Part shown: in pieces, positions 15,079 to 24,603 of the stretch | Numbering within the stretch: position 1 is the first letter of the stretch | How the letters are laid out: every line of letters begins with the position of its first letter | Assembly (NCBI RefSeq): GCF_008040105.1 | Contig: NZ_VRMG01000004.1 | Location: 124,001-188,000 of the forward strand | Direction: 5' to 3' | Source of the DNA: Lacisediminihabitans profunda | GTDB lineage: Bacteria; Actinomycetota; Actinomycetes; Actinomycetales; Microbacteriaceae | Length of the DNA stretch: 64,000 nt | Notes under the pieces: generated by a model | What the model was told of the DNA's origin: nothing | The model's input: only the letters and a program-made list of their open reading frames with translations | Databases searched by the model: none | Program-made: the position numbers and the translations under genes

Positions 15079-15856
15079 TAGCGTCTGTCGGTCGTGCCGG
15101 GCTCGCTGGCGTCGCCTCGAGCGCGTGGCGGGCGAGGAGGGTGGCTCCGGCGACGGCCGCCGGCATGATCACCACGGCGGCGAATGGGACGAGGAACAAC
15201 AGGTAGGTGGGGATGCCGAAGCCGAGGGCAGTGGCCCGATTCGCCCCGAGCGCCCGGCGCCGCTTCCGCAGGCGCTGTCCGCGCGCCTCGAAGGCGAAGC
15301 CGGTGAGTTCGAGGGCCAGGATCCAGCCGCCCAGAACGGCCCCGAGCACGGGGACCACGGTCTGGCCCACCACCGGGATGAAGCCGCAGGCGAAAAGCAG
15401 CACGCCCACGGCGACGGTGAGGCCGAACAGGCGGATGCCGCTGCCGATGCCGCGCGCGACCGCACGCCAGGCCGGCTCACCAGGGTCCGCGGGCTCCTCC
15501 CCCAGCGTCCGCTCCGTCGCGCGCCAGATCTTCTCGTAGAAGGGGTCGCCCACCGCGAGGGTCACCGCGGCGAAGGTGAAGACCGCCGCGAATGCCAGGC
15601 CGCCCACGAGCGCCGCCGCCGCGACGACCCGAGTGGCCGTGCGCCACAGCTCGCTCCCCTGCGCGGCGAAGGGAACCGCCCAGGAGGCGATCGACTCGAG
15701 GTTCACCAGGACGAGCACGAACGCGGCGGTGTAGACGACGCCGACGATGAACGCCGGGATCGCACCGAGCAGCATGAGTCGCGGCGAGGTCAGCCAGAGA
15801 CGGAGTCCAGAGCCGAGGTAGCCCACCCCGGTGCCGAATCGTCGCGCGACGCCCAT
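15053..15856 (-). CDS. EI24 (CysZ-like) domain integral membrane protein
   Basis: 267-residue polytopic membrane protein of the EI24/CysZ family. Seen: the opening GVGYLGSGLRLWLTSPRLML, several long hydrophobic helices, the conserved VGDPFYEKIW loop, and late ELTGFAFEARGQRLRKRRR. E. coli CysZ is a sulfate permease, but most actinobacterial members are uncharacterised and sulfate genes are absent here, so transport of sulfate is not assumed. Confidence 0.83.
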   Translation of the reverse strand: MGVARRFGTGVGYLGSGLRLWLTSPRLMLLGAIPAFIVGVVYTAAFVLVLVNLESIASWAVPFAAQGSELWRTATRVVAAAALVGGLAFAAVFTFAAVTLAVGDPFYEKIWRATERTLGEEPADPGEPAWRAVARGIGSGIRLFGLTVAVGVLLFACGFIPVVGQTVVPVLGAVLGGWILALELTGFAFEARGQRLRKRRRALGANRATALGFGIPTYLLFLVPFAAVVIMPAAVAGATLLARHALEATPASPARPTDATTNPGPPQ

Positions 15857-15870
15857 GATCCGGTGGCTCG

Positions 15871-17322
15871 CTAGAGCAGAACCGACAGCAGCATCACCAC
15901 GGCGAGCCCGACGACGGAGATGATCGTCTCCATCACCGACCAGGTCTTGAGGGTCTGTCCGACGGTGAGACCGAAGTACTCCTTCACCAGCCAGAATCCC
16001 GCGTCGTTCACGTGAGAGAAGATGAGTGACCCGGCGCCGATCGCCAGCACGAGCAGCGCGAGATGCGCGGGCGAGAGGCCGGCCGCGAGCGGCGCGACGA
16101 TCCCCGCCGCGGTGACGGTCGCGACGGTCGCGGAGCCGGTGGCGAGGCGGATGAGCGCCGCGACGATCCAGCCCAGCACGAGCACAGACACGCTGGTGGC
16201 GATCGCGATCTTGGCGATCGCGGTGCCGGTGCCTCCGTCCACGAGCATCTGCTTGAAGCCGCCGCCGGCGCCCACGATGAAGATCACCCCGACGATGGGA
16301 AGCAGGCTCTGGCCGATCTTGGTGCTCAGCGTCGGGGCGCTGAATCCCACGCTCGTGCCGAAGGTGACCATCGCGAGCAGCACGGCGAAGAGCAGCGCGA
16401 ACACCGGGTCGCCCACGAAGTCGAGGAACGGGCGGATGCCGGAGCCGGCCGGCAGCCAGATGTCCGCGGCGGCCTTGACGAGCATGAGCACGAGCGGCGA
16501 CAGCAGGGTGACGAGGGTGAGGGCGAAGGAGGGCGTGCGCGTGGCATCCGAATCCTGGGCCCGCCCCGGCTTGCCGTCTGCGCTCCTCGATCCGCCGGTG
16601 ACGGCGAGGGCCGCGCCTGCCGCGCCGATCGGCACCCAGCGCGCGGCGAGTCGGCCGAACAGCGGCCCGGCGACGATCACGGCCGGGATGGCGACGAGCA
16701 GGCCGAGGGCGAGCGTGATTCCGACGTTGGCGTGCAGGATTCCGATCGCGGCGAGGGGGCCGGGATGCGGCGGGATGAAGCCGTGCAGCACGCTCAGCCC
16801 GGCCAGTGCCGGGATGCCGAGGCGCATCGCGGGTCCCTTGACGCGGTGCACGGCGAGCATCACGATCGGGATGAGCAGCACGAGACCGATCTCGAAGAAC
16901 ATCGGGATGCCGATGATCGACGCGATGAGCGCCATCTTCCAGGGCAGGGTGGCCGGCTTTCCTCGCAGCAGGGTGTCGACGACGCGGTCGGCTCCCCCGG
17001 AATCGGCGAGCAGTTTGCCGAGCATGGCGCCGAGGGCGATGAGCACGCCGACATAGCCGAGCACCCCTCCGACGCCCGTCTCGAACGAGAGGGTGATCTT
17101 ATCGAGCGCGATGCCGGAGGCGATCCCCACGAAGAGCGCCCCGATGGTGAGGGCCAGGAAGGCATGGAACTTCGCCACCACGATGAGCAGAACGACGATC
17201 GCGATGCCGATCGCGGCCACCACGAGAACCTGGGTGTCGTGTGCCGTCCAGGGTTGGTCCGCCGGATTCACCGCCGCCGCGAGGTGTCTACTGGCGACTG
17301 CTGCACTTTGGATGATGCTCAC
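15871..17322 (-). CDS. gntP: GntP-family gluconate:H+ symporter
   Basis: 483-residue permease with about 12-14 hydrophobic segments, the GntP family length. Characteristic pieces are GGVLGYVGVLIALGAMLGKL, IIGIPMFFEIGLVLLIPIV, GFIPPHPGPLAAIGIL (the conserved PPHPGP motif) and LIFSHVNDAGFWLVKEYFGL. It should import gluconate or a related sugar acid with protons. No gluconate kinase lies beside it; the only sugar kinase is at the left edge. It lies downstream of the endonuclease/phosphatase gene, after a hairpin that may separate the two transcripts. Confidence 0.9.
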   Translation of the reverse strand: MSIIQSAAVASRHLAAAVNPADQPWTAHDTQVLVVAAIGIAIVVLLIVVAKFHAFLALTIGALFVGIASGIALDKITLSFETGVGGVLGYVGVLIALGAMLGKLLADSGGADRVVDTLLRGKPATLPWKMALIASIIGIPMFFEIGLVLLIPIVMLAVHRVKGPAMRLGIPALAGLSVLHGFIPPHPGPLAAIGILHANVGITLALGLLVAIPAVIVAGPLFGRLAARWVPIGAAGAALAVTGGSRSADGKPGRAQDSDATRTPSFALTLVTLLSPLVLMLVKAAADIWLPAGSGIRPFLDFVGDPVFALLFAVLLAMVTFGTSVGFSAPTLSTKIGQSLLPIVGVIFIVGAGGGFKQMLVDGGTGTAIAKIAIATSVSVLVLGWIVAALIRLATGSATVATVTAAGIVAPLAAGLSPAHLALLVLAIGAGSLIFSHVNDAGFWLVKEYFGLTVGQTLKTWSVMETIISVVGLAVVMLLSVLL

Positions 17323-17391
17323 GGTGAATCCCCTGGTGGTCGTGGTCTCGCTGCGGGGGCCATGCTCGACCCCTGCCCGACGTTAGACACT

Positions 17392-17409
17392 ACGCCTCAT
17401 TTGAGGCGT
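17392..17409 (-). terminator. Hairpin after the endonuclease/phosphatase gene
   Basis: ACGCCTCA and TGAGGCGT form a perfect 8-bp stem with a 2-base loop, starting right after the stop codon at 17411 on the minus strand. There is no T-run, so it may be a weak terminator, or an operator for the permease gene just downstream. Confidence 0.45.
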
Positions 17410-17410
17410 G

Positions 17411-18106
17411 TCATCCCGCAGTGGCGACCGGGGCATCCGCGCTGTAGGAGGCCGTGACCAGAATCGGAAGATGGTCGGACGTGCCGCGCGGGAGGGTGGT
17501 GACGTTGTCGATCGTGAGCCCGATCGATGTCGCGAGGTCGAAGTGCCCGCGGAAGAACTTGTAGCGCGTGTAGGTGCGCCGATCGCTGAGGGTGAGGTCA
17601 TAGCCGGACTCGAGCATCCGCTCGTTGAGGTGATTCTTGAAGATCGGGTAGTTGTAGTCGCCCACCATGAGGGTGGGAAGGTTGGGTCCGAGCACGCGCA
17701 ACTGCTCGTGGGCGGCGGCGATCTGGTGCCGGCGCAGCGAGTTGAGCGCGGTCAGCGGTGCGGCGTGGAAGGAGGCGACCACGAGCTCCCGCTTGGCTGC
17801 CCTGTCGACGAGCCGGGTGGCGATGAGCCGCTCGTGCGCGGGCCGAAGCAGGCGGTCGTGCAGTGACTTCTTCAGCTCGAAGGCCTGGGTCTTCACCGCG
17901 CTGAAGCGGTCCTCCCGATAGTAGAGTGCGAGGCCGAGACGGTTCCGAAGGGTCGAATCGGCGAGGTGAAGCACGCCGAGATCCGGCGGGAGCGCCGAGG
18001 TGTCCGCCTCCTGGAGGCACAACACGTCCGGCTCGAAGTCGGCGGCGAGAGCAGCCAGTTCTGTGCTCGCGCGGTTCTTGCGGAGGTTGTAGCTGATGAC
18101 CTGCAC
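17411..18106 (-). CDS. Endonuclease/exonuclease/phosphatase family protein
   Basis: 231-residue EEP-fold metallohydrolase. Seen: VISYNLRKN at the start, the metal-binding Glu in VLCLQEADTS, VVASFHAAPLT, the Asp/Asn pair in LMVGDYNYP, and the terminal GTSDHLPILV with the catalytic His. The fold covers nucleases, inositol phosphatases and sphingomyelinases, so the substrate stays open. It has no signal peptide and appears to be monocistronic. Confidence 0.85.
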   Translation of the reverse strand: MQVISYNLRKNRASTELAALAADFEPDVLCLQEADTSALPPDLGVLHLADSTLRNRLGLALYYREDRFSAVKTQAFELKKSLHDRLLRPAHERLIATRLVDRAAKRELVVASFHAAPLTALNSLRRHQIAAAHEQLRVLGPNLPTLMVGDYNYPIFKNHLNERMLESGYDLTLSDRRTYTRYKFFRGHFDLATSIGLTIDNVTTLPRGTSDHLPILVTASYSADAPVATAG

Positions 18107-18189
18107 TCGTGACCTGCCCCGGGGATCGATGTTGCGACATTCAAGCCTAAGGTCAGTCGGCGTGCAGCGCCGACTCGCAGGGGAAACGC

Positions 18190-19341
18190 TCAGAGCCGAC
18201 CGGTGAACGCGCGGAACTGCAGCGACGCCTGCAACTCGTCAAGCCTGGCCGACTGGAGGCGCTCGATCGCCCGCGCCTGGCGGATGTCGTGCAGCCGGCC
18301 CGAGAATTGGCTGAGCGCCGAGGAGGTCGGGAGGGGAACCGGCATCGACGCCAGGCTCTTGGCGGTGATCGACGCCAGGGATCGGAGGGCTGCCCTTCCC
18401 GGAACGCTGTTGAGGTAGGCGGCAAGGAAGTCCCCCGCGTGCGCCACGGCGGGCCGAATCCGGAGCAGCGGGACGCCGTAGGACGCCATTTCGCCGCGAA
18501 ACACCGCCGCCTTCGCGATCGTCGCGGAGTTGCCGGTGCGGCAGAACAGGACGTCGCCGTTTCGCACCAGTCGGCTCTCGTCGGGCGAATCCGGGCCGCG
18601 CGAGTCGACGCCGCGCGCGTCCGGGCTGGCCTCGGAGAGGTCGGCCAGATCGATTTCGCCGTCGACAATGTTCGATCCCCGGATGAACGGCAGGGCAACC
18701 TCGCCACCTTGCTTCACCGGGGAGCCCGGGGTCGCCGACTCGATCAGGTTCTGAAGCCGACCCACGCGCTCGGCGGATTCCAGCAGATCCAGGAGAGTCG
18801 CGTCGACCAGTTCGTCGAGGAGGGCGATGGCGCTACGCCTCTCGTGCCGAAGCTGGTCGGACTGGTCCAGAATGTCGGCCATGCGGCGTTGGTCGGGCAG
18901 CGATGGAACCGGAATCGACGACTCCCGCACCTGAAGATCGGAGACGACCGGCGTCGCGCCACCGGTGGCGAGCCGCGTCATCTCGGCCACGAACGAGGGC
19001 GTCTGCACCCAGTGGAACAGGTAGCGGTCATCGATGAGTTCGGGCCTCGGCCGAAGGACGGAGAACGCGCTCGACGCCGTCGCGCCCTCGAGCGGCGGAG
19101 AGACGGACGCCACACAATTGAGTCCCGGCCGCACGGTCGAGACGAGCACGTCACCGCGCCTCAGGCGTTGCCGGGCGCGGGCCGGTGCCGCCGAAACGAG
19201 AATCCGGTTCGGGAACGCGACGACCTTGCTGACCGCATCCACGGATCCGAGGTCGATGTACAGGAACTCCAGCGAACCGGGGTCAGGTGCCGATGGCTCG
19301 ACGACGTCGGTGACGTCGGAGAGCCGCATCGCGATGTTCAT
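18190..19341 (-). CDS. hsdS: Type I restriction-modification specificity subunit (HsdS-like)
   Basis: 383-residue S subunit with two target-recognition halves. The first ends in ESSIPVPSLPDQRRMADILD and the helical spacer LDELVDATLLDLLESAE. The second contains SRLVRNGDVLFCRTGNSATI and ends LASMPVPLPTSSALSQFSGRL. It would guide the methylase to an asymmetric bipartite site. The start is the ATG that overlaps the hsdM stop (ATGA). The frame continues upstream only as a shadow inside hsdM. No HsdR gene is found in the window. Confidence 0.88.
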   Translation of the reverse strand: MNIAMRLSDVTDVVEPSAPDPGSLEFLYIDLGSVDAVSKVVAFPNRILVSAAPARARQRLRRGDVLVSTVRPGLNCVASVSPPLEGATASSAFSVLRPRPELIDDRYLFHWVQTPSFVAEMTRLATGGATPVVSDLQVRESSIPVPSLPDQRRMADILDQSDQLRHERRSAIALLDELVDATLLDLLESAERVGRLQNLIESATPGSPVKQGGEVALPFIRGSNIVDGEIDLADLSEASPDARGVDSRGPDSPDESRLVRNGDVLFCRTGNSATIAKAAVFRGEMASYGVPLLRIRPAVAHAGDFLAAYLNSVPGRAALRSLASITAKSLASMPVPLPTSSALSQFSGRLHDIRQARAIERLQSARLDELQASLQFRAFTGRL

Positions 19342-20645
19342 TGCCAGGTGCCCGGCTGGGGCGCGACCGTCGGGAGTTCGCTCAGCGATCGGGCCAGGGC
19401 GGCCGCGGCCTGCTGGATCTGCAGTTCGAGCCGAGCGATGTCGATGAGGATGTCGTTGGGCGAGCGGTGCACGACACGCTCGGCAGGCACCACCCGGTAG
19501 CGGTTGAAGGTGAGGTCGTAGTCGTGCTCGGCGATCTCTTCGCGCGGCACGAGAAATGACTGGGCCGTGCGTGGGCGTTCGTCCTCTGAGACTTCGGGCG
19601 ATCCCTGTGCCTCGGACGAAAGAGCCCGCCAACGGGACAGCACGTCTGGCAGGTCGTTCGATTCGCTCGGCTGGCCATTCTCGTCGGGGGTGAAACCGTC
19701 GGCCCGCACGTCGTAGAACCAGACGTTCGTGGTGACGGAGCCCCGGCGAACGAGGAGGATCGACACAGACTGGCTGGCCGCCGACGGGGAACTCGGCCGC
19801 ACGGCACCGGCAGGGAGGCGCACGACGGCCTCCAGCAAGTGCTCGTCGACGAGCGTGCGCCTCAGGTCTCTGTGCGCCTTCGTCGTACCGAAGAGCACGG
19901 CGTCCGGAACGATGATCGCCGCGCGCCCACCGTCGCTCAACAGGCGCAGGCTGTGGGCGACGAAGAGAAGGTCGGTCTTCCTGGTCTTGACCACGGAGAG
20001 CAGTTGCTTCGCCGCGACGAGGTCGCGGGTTCCGCCGGTCGGCGGGTTCGCGAAGACGAGCGAATACCGGCCGGCACCGCCCTCCTCGGCGAGCGAGTCG
20101 CGGTGCAGGATCTCGGGGTTCTGCACCCCGTGCAGTCGGAGGTTCATCCGCGCGATGCTGCACAGTGCGGCGTCGGAGTCGACGCCGGTGAAGGCGGCAT
20201 TGTTGAAGTGGTCGCGCAGGTCGGAGTCGAGCCAGGCCGTGGGGTGGTGATCGCGCAGATAGTCGGCCGCGGCCACGAGGAAGCCCGCGGTGCCGACCGC
20301 CGGGTCGATGACGGTGTCCGTGGGCGTCGGGGCGGTCATCTCCACCATGAGGGAGACGATGTGCCGGGGCGTCGGGGCCGTGGGCGATGCCCCGGACGTG
20401 CCGAGCTTGCCGAGCAGGTACTCGTAGACGCGCTCCTGGGTCGCGCGGTCGCGCATCGGTGCGCTGTCGAGAAGACCCACGACCTCGGAGCGAAGTTCCG
20501 CGTTGCGGAACGCCGAGGTGACGCTGGCGCGATCGTCGAGCAGGCTGGTGATCTGTTCGATCGCCTCGAGCGGATCCACGGCCCCGGCCTGTTCGAAGGC
20601 GTGCAGCACCCCATCCACGTGGGCGGTGAGTTCCGCTGCGAACAA
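19338..20645 (-). CDS. hsdM: N6-adenine DNA methylase (HsdM-like)
   Basis: 435-residue SAM-dependent adenine methylase of the type I/gamma class, somewhat shorter than usual because the N-terminal helical domain is reduced. SAM-binding motif I reads DPAVGTAGFL (114-123). The catalytic motif IV reads FANPPTGG (199-206): the usual aromatic residue after NPP is Thr, which could lower activity. The gene is co-transcribed with hsdS (4-base overlap) and divergent from a SWIM-SNF2 ATPase gene. Without HsdR it may be a protective or regulatory methylase. Confidence 0.87.
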   Translation of the reverse strand: MFAAELTAHVDGVLHAFEQAGAVDPLEAIEQITSLLDDRASVTSAFRNAELRSEVVGLLDSAPMRDRATQERVYEYLLGKLGTSGASPTAPTPRHIVSLMVEMTAPTPTDTVIDPAVGTAGFLVAAADYLRDHHPTAWLDSDLRDHFNNAAFTGVDSDAALCSIARMNLRLHGVQNPEILHRDSLAEEGGAGRYSLVFANPPTGGTRDLVAAKQLLSVVKTRKTDLLFVAHSLRLLSDGGRAAIIVPDAVLFGTTKAHRDLRRTLVDEHLLEAVVRLPAGAVRPSSPSAASQSVSILLVRRGSVTTNVWFYDVRADGFTPDENGQPSESNDLPDVLSRWRALSSEAQGSPEVSEDERPRTAQSFLVPREEIAEHDYDLTFNRYRVVPAERVVHRSPNDILIDIARLELQIQQAAAALARSLSELPTVAPQPGTWQ

Positions 20646-20800
20646 TTGCGGTTTCCTTCGGGGTTCGGGCCCTGGATCGAGTACCAGTCTTTCGAACCTA
20701 ACCGGATGGGGGTGCGCGGGGGCAGTCCCAGAACGGGGTGGGCGCCCCCGCCCCGCCGCACGGGTTCGGCACGGTCGGAGGCCCGTGAGACGATTGGCGG

Positions 20801-23800
20801 ATGCCGTCCGAAGCCGCTCCGCTGGTGGACGTGAGCGACATCATCCGCCTCGTCGGACCCGACGCGTTTCAGCGGGGGCAGGGCTATGCCAGGCTCGGTT
20901 CCGTCGTCGAGACGCACTGGGACGCTGACGCCGAGATCCTCACCGGAACCGTGCGGGGCACGAGGCCGCACCCGTACCAGTGCAGCGTGCTGCTGGCGTC
21001 GACACCGGGCGGCAGGGTGCGGCCGACGAGCAGCATCTGCAGTTGCCCGATGGAGGTCGACTGCAAGCACGTGGCGGCGACGCTGTTGGTGAATAACGCG
21101 GCGCAGGTGCGTCGGTTCGACCGGGTGCAGGTCGCGAGCGGGCTCGCCGGCGGCAGCTCCGCTTCAGTGACCGACACGCCCGTCGGTACCCCCGCCACCG
21201 GTTCGCCGGCCTGGAAGACCGCCTTGTCCGACCTCGCCGGCGGCCCCTCGACGCCCCGCGCGGCGGCGCACACCCCGATGGCGCTCCAGTTCGAACTCCG
21301 AGAGCAGCTCCTCCGGTCCCGGAGCCGCTGGAACGGTCCGACCGCGAGACCGGCAGGGGCGGCGGTCGACCAGACGGCGACGCACCGGCTGGGGGTGCGC
21401 CCGGTGATCCGGAGCAAGACCGGCAACTGGGTGCGATCGAACATCACCTGGAATTCCCTGGCCTACCTCGGCAATCGGCTCGAACTCGAACCAGGCCAGC
21501 AGCTCTGGTTCGCCCAGTTCGCTGCCCTGCACCGCGCCACTCGCGAGACGTTCAGCGGGCAGGAGGCCGACTGGCTCTACCTCGACGACTTCCAGAGCCC
21601 GCTGCTGTGGCGACTGCTCGACGACGCCCGTGTGATCGGCATCCCGCTGGTGGGGAGCAAGAAGGACGTGTCCATCACGGTCGGCACCAGGGCCGACCTG
21701 AGCATCGACGTGAGAACGGACGAGGCCGGCGATCTGAGGCTCGCGAGCATGCTCGCGATCGACGGGGCGCGGCATCCGGTGTCCGCTGCGGCCACGGTCG
21801 GCGACCACGGCATCTACGCTTGGGCCGTCGCGCCGTGGACGTTCACCCTTGCGCCGACGGAACGCGCAATCGGGCGCGATCAGCGGCGTCTGCTCGGCCA
21901 GCCCGAGCTGGTCGTGCCGCGCGACGACGTTGACGAGTTCCTGCACGACTTCTACCCCGCACTGCGCCGGAGGCTCGAGGTGACGAGTGTCGATGACTCG
22001 GTGACGCTTCCCGAGCTCGCCCGCCCCGAGCTGCTGCTCACCGTCACGTTCGCGCCGAAACAGACCGTGCGGCTCGAGTGGGCCTGGCGCTGTGACGGCG
22101 CTCGCAGCGCGCTGCGGGCGGCCGCCATCGACGACGAGCAGGCCGAGATCGTCGAGCGGGTCGAGCGCCTCACGGGCGGCCTCACGCCGAACACCACCCT
22201 CCAGGGACTCGCGGCCGCGGAGTTCGCCGGCACCGTGCTTCCCGCGATCGAGGCGATCGTGGGGGTGACGGTCGAGACCGTCGGTGAGCGTCCGGACTAC
22301 CGGGAGCTCACCGACCTGCCGAAGCTCACCGTGAAGACGGTCGAGACCGACAAGCGGGACTGGTTCGACCTCGGCGTCTACGTCACGGTCGAGGGCCGGG
22401 ACATCCCGTTCACCAAGCTCTTCAAGGCGCTGTCAAAGGGCCAGAAGAAACTCCTCCTCGTGGACAACTCCTACCTGTCGCTCGACCAACCCATCTTCGA
22501 CGACCTCAAGCTGCTCATCGAGGAGGCGAGCGCCCTCGCGGAATGGGAGACCGGCCTGCGCATCAGCCGCTACCAGGCGAGCCTCTGGGCCGAGTTCGAG
22601 GATCTCGCGGACGAGACGGAACAGGCCGCCACCTGGCGGGAGGCCGCCGCCGGTCTTCTCGCCGTCGAGTCGGTCGAGGCGACTCCGCTCCCCGGCGGCG
22701 TGAAAGCCACCCTGCGGCCGTACCAGCAGGAGGGCTTCAACTGGCTCGCGTTCCTTTGGCGGCACCGACTCGGCGGGATTCTCGCCGACGACATGGGCCT
22801 CGGCAAGACGCTCCAGGCGCTCGCGCTCATGGAGCACGCCCGGGGGGAACGTCAGGACATTGACAGTCAAAACGCGCCGGAACTCCGGCCGTTCCTCGTG
22901 GTGGCGCCCACCTCGGTGGTGTCGAACTGGGTGACCGAAGCCGGCCGCTTCACGCCTGGACTCGCGGTGCAGGCCGTCACGGCGACCGAGTCGAAGAGCC
23001 GCACCTCGATCGCGGGGATCGTGGCCGGTCCGGACGGCGCGGACGTCGTGGTCACCTCCTACGCCCTCTTCAGGCTCGACTTCGAGGCCTATCAGGCCAT
23101 CGACTGGGGTGGCCTGATTCTCGACGAGGCGCAGTTCGTGAAGAATCACGCCTCGAAGGCGCACGTGTGCGCCGTGGAACTGCGGGCGCCCTTCAAGCTC
23201 GCCATCACCGGCACTCCGATGGAGAACAGCCTCGCCGACCTGTGGTCACTGTTCGCGATCGTCGCCCCCGGCCTGTTCGCCTCCGGGCGGCGGTTCGATG
23301 ACGAGTACCTGCGTCCGATCAGCGGACGACCGAGCGGTGGTGCCGCCGGCGCCCGGTTCGCGGTCTCCGTCACCGAGGCCGAGGCCTCCGCCCTCGCGTC
23401 CGAGAGGTTGGCGCGGCTTCGGCGTCGCATCCGTCCTCTCATGATGAGGCGCACCAAGGAACTCGTTGCCACCGAGCTCCCGGCCAAGCAGGAGCAGGTG
23501 CTGCGCATCGACCTCGCGCCGCGACACCGCAAGCTCTATGACACCTTCCTGCAGAAGGAGCGGCAGAAGCTGCTCGGTCTCATCGAAGACCTCGACCGCA
23601 ACCGCTTCATCGTGTTCCGATCCCTGACCCTGCTGAGGATGCTGAGCCTCGACGCCTCCCTCGTGGACGAGGCGTACGCCGACATCCCCTCGTCCAAGCT
23701 CGACGCTCTGCTCGAACAGCTCGACGACGTGGTGGCGGAGGGCCATCGTGCCCTGATCTTCAGCCAGTTCACCTCGTTCCTCGGCCGGGCCGCCGAGCGG

Positions 23801-24196
23801 CTGGACGCCGCCGGCATCCGGCACGAGTACCTCGACGGATCCACGCTGCATCGCCCGGAGGTGATTGCTCGGTTCAAGACCGGGGACGCCCCCGTGTTCC
23901 TGATCAGCCTCAAGGCCGGCGGATTCGGGCTCAACCTCACCGAGGCCGACTACGTGTTCCTTCTCGACCCGTGGTGGAACCCGGCGACCGAGTCCCAGGC
24001 CGTGGACCGCACCCACCGGATCGGTCAGACCCGCTCCGTGAACGTCTACCGCCTCGTCTCGACGGGCACGATCGAGGAGAAGGTGATGGCGCTGCGCGAC
24101 CGAAAGGCCGCGCTGTTCGACGCGGTGATGGATGACGACGCCATGTTCTCGACAGCCCTCACGGCGGAGGACATCCGTGGGCTGCTCGACGGCTGA
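20801..24196 (+). CDS. SWIM-zinc-finger SNF2-family helicase/ATPase
   Basis: 1131-residue SF2 translocase. A SWIM zinc site (CSCPMEVDCKH, Cys80, Cys82, Cys88, His90) is near the N-terminus, then a long bacterial SNF2-associated region. The SNF2 motor follows: Walker A DDMGLGKTLQAL near residue 663, Walker B LILDEAQFVKN near 772, GTPMENSLADLWSLF, and the helicase C domain with FSQFTSFLGR, SLKAGGFGLNLTEADYVF and DRTHRIGQ. It should move along double-stranded DNA and remodel bound proteins. It is divergent from the methylase/specificity pair; the 155-base gap contains a GC-rich inverted repeat (GCGGGGGC/GCCCCCGC). Confidence 0.92.
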   Translation: MPSEAAPLVDVSDIIRLVGPDAFQRGQGYARLGSVVETHWDADAEILTGTVRGTRPHPYQCSVLLASTPGGRVRPTSSICSCPMEVDCKHVAATLLVNNAAQVRRFDRVQVASGLAGGSSASVTDTPVGTPATGSPAWKTALSDLAGGPSTPRAAAHTPMALQFELREQLLRSRSRWNGPTARPAGAAVDQTATHRLGVRPVIRSKTGNWVRSNITWNSLAYLGNRLELEPGQQLWFAQFAALHRATRETFSGQEADWLYLDDFQSPLLWRLLDDARVIGIPLVGSKKDVSITVGTRADLSIDVRTDEAGDLRLASMLAIDGARHPVSAAATVGDHGIYAWAVAPWTFTLAPTERAIGRDQRRLLGQPELVVPRDDVDEFLHDFYPALRRRLEVTSVDDSVTLPELARPELLLTVTFAPKQTVRLEWAWRCDGARSALRAAAIDDEQAEIVERVERLTGGLTPNTTLQGLAAAEFAGTVLPAIEAIVGVTVETVGERPDYRELTDLPKLTVKTVETDKRDWFDLGVYVTVEGRDIPFTKLFKALSKGQKKLLLVDNSYLSLDQPIFDDLKLLIEEASALAEWETGLRISRYQASLWAEFEDLADETEQAATWREAAAGLLAVESVEATPLPGGVKATLRPYQQEGFNWLAFLWRHRLGGILADDMGLGKTLQALALMEHARGERQDIDSQNAPELRPFLVVAPTSVVSNWVTEAGRFTPGLAVQAVTATESKSRTSIAGIVAGPDGADVVVTSYALFRLDFEAYQAIDWGGLILDEAQFVKNHASKAHVCAVELRAPFKLAITGTPMENSLADLWSLFAIVAPGLFASGRRFDDEYLRPISGRPSGGAAGARFAVSVTEAEASALASERLARLRRRIRPLMMRRTKELVATELPAKQEQVLRIDLAPRHRKLYDTFLQKERQKLLGLIEDLDRNRFIVFRSLTLLRMLSLDASLVDEAYADIPSSKLDALLEQLDDVVAEGHRALIFSQFTSFLGRAAERLDAAGIRHEYLDGSTLHRPEVIARFKTGDAPVFLISLKAGGFGLNLTEADYVFLLDPWWNPATESQAVDRTHRIGQTRSVNVYRLVSTGTIEEKVMALRDRKAALFDAVMDDDAMFSTALTAEDIRGLLDG

Positions 24197-24218
24197 GCTG
24201 CCCCTATCGTTGAGGGAC

Positions 24219-24581
24219 ATGATTACGAGACGTGAGGCCGCCCTGCGGCTGGATATCCCCCTCGAGATGGCGCACCGCCACGGCATCCCGTCGAAGTTGA
24301 GCGAGGCGGAGTTCGCCGAGATCGAGACCAACCCGCCGGCCTGGCTGCAGCAGTCGCGCGCCAACCGCACCGGAAAGAAGCCGGTCTGGGTGCAGCTGAA
24401 GTGCGACGTCTGCGGGTTCACCGAGGCGGCGCGGCCGAAGAAGTGGTGGCCGGCCTTCACCTACCTGAGCTGCGACTTCCACCTGGCGGAGGAGCTTCCG
24501 CCGCCCGCGCCGACCGTGCACCGCCGGGAGATCGACGGGATCGGCAGCCGATTCGTCGGAATCGTGGACGAGAAGGCCTAG
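24219..24581 (+). CDS. DUF5997 family protein
   Basis: 120-residue actinobacterial protein. It begins MITRREAALRLDIPLEMAHRHGIP, a helix-turn-helix-like start, then WLQQSRANRTGKKPVWVQLKCDVCGF with a Cys pair, and CDFHLAEELPP. A small zinc site is possible from CxxC plus the later Cys/His. The ATG has a TGAGGGA just upstream; the longer frame is the tail of the SNF2 gene read out of frame. Function unknown. Confidence 0.75.
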   Translation: MITRREAALRLDIPLEMAHRHGIPSKLSEAEFAEIETNPPAWLQQSRANRTGKKPVWVQLKCDVCGFTEAARPKKWWPAFTYLSCDFHLAEELPPPAPTVHRREIDGIGSRFVGIVDEKA

Positions 24582-24603
24582 GCCGCCGTCCCGCGAGGGA
24601 CGG

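Noticed and set aside
18190-20163. A 657-codon frame that extends hsdS upstream
   Set aside because: The first 274 codons are out-of-frame hsdM; the real start is the ATG overlapping the hsdM stop.
18190-24196. Complete type I restriction-modification locus
   Set aside because: No HsdR is present; the neighbouring helicase is of the SWIM-SNF2 type and has no nuclease domain that I can see.
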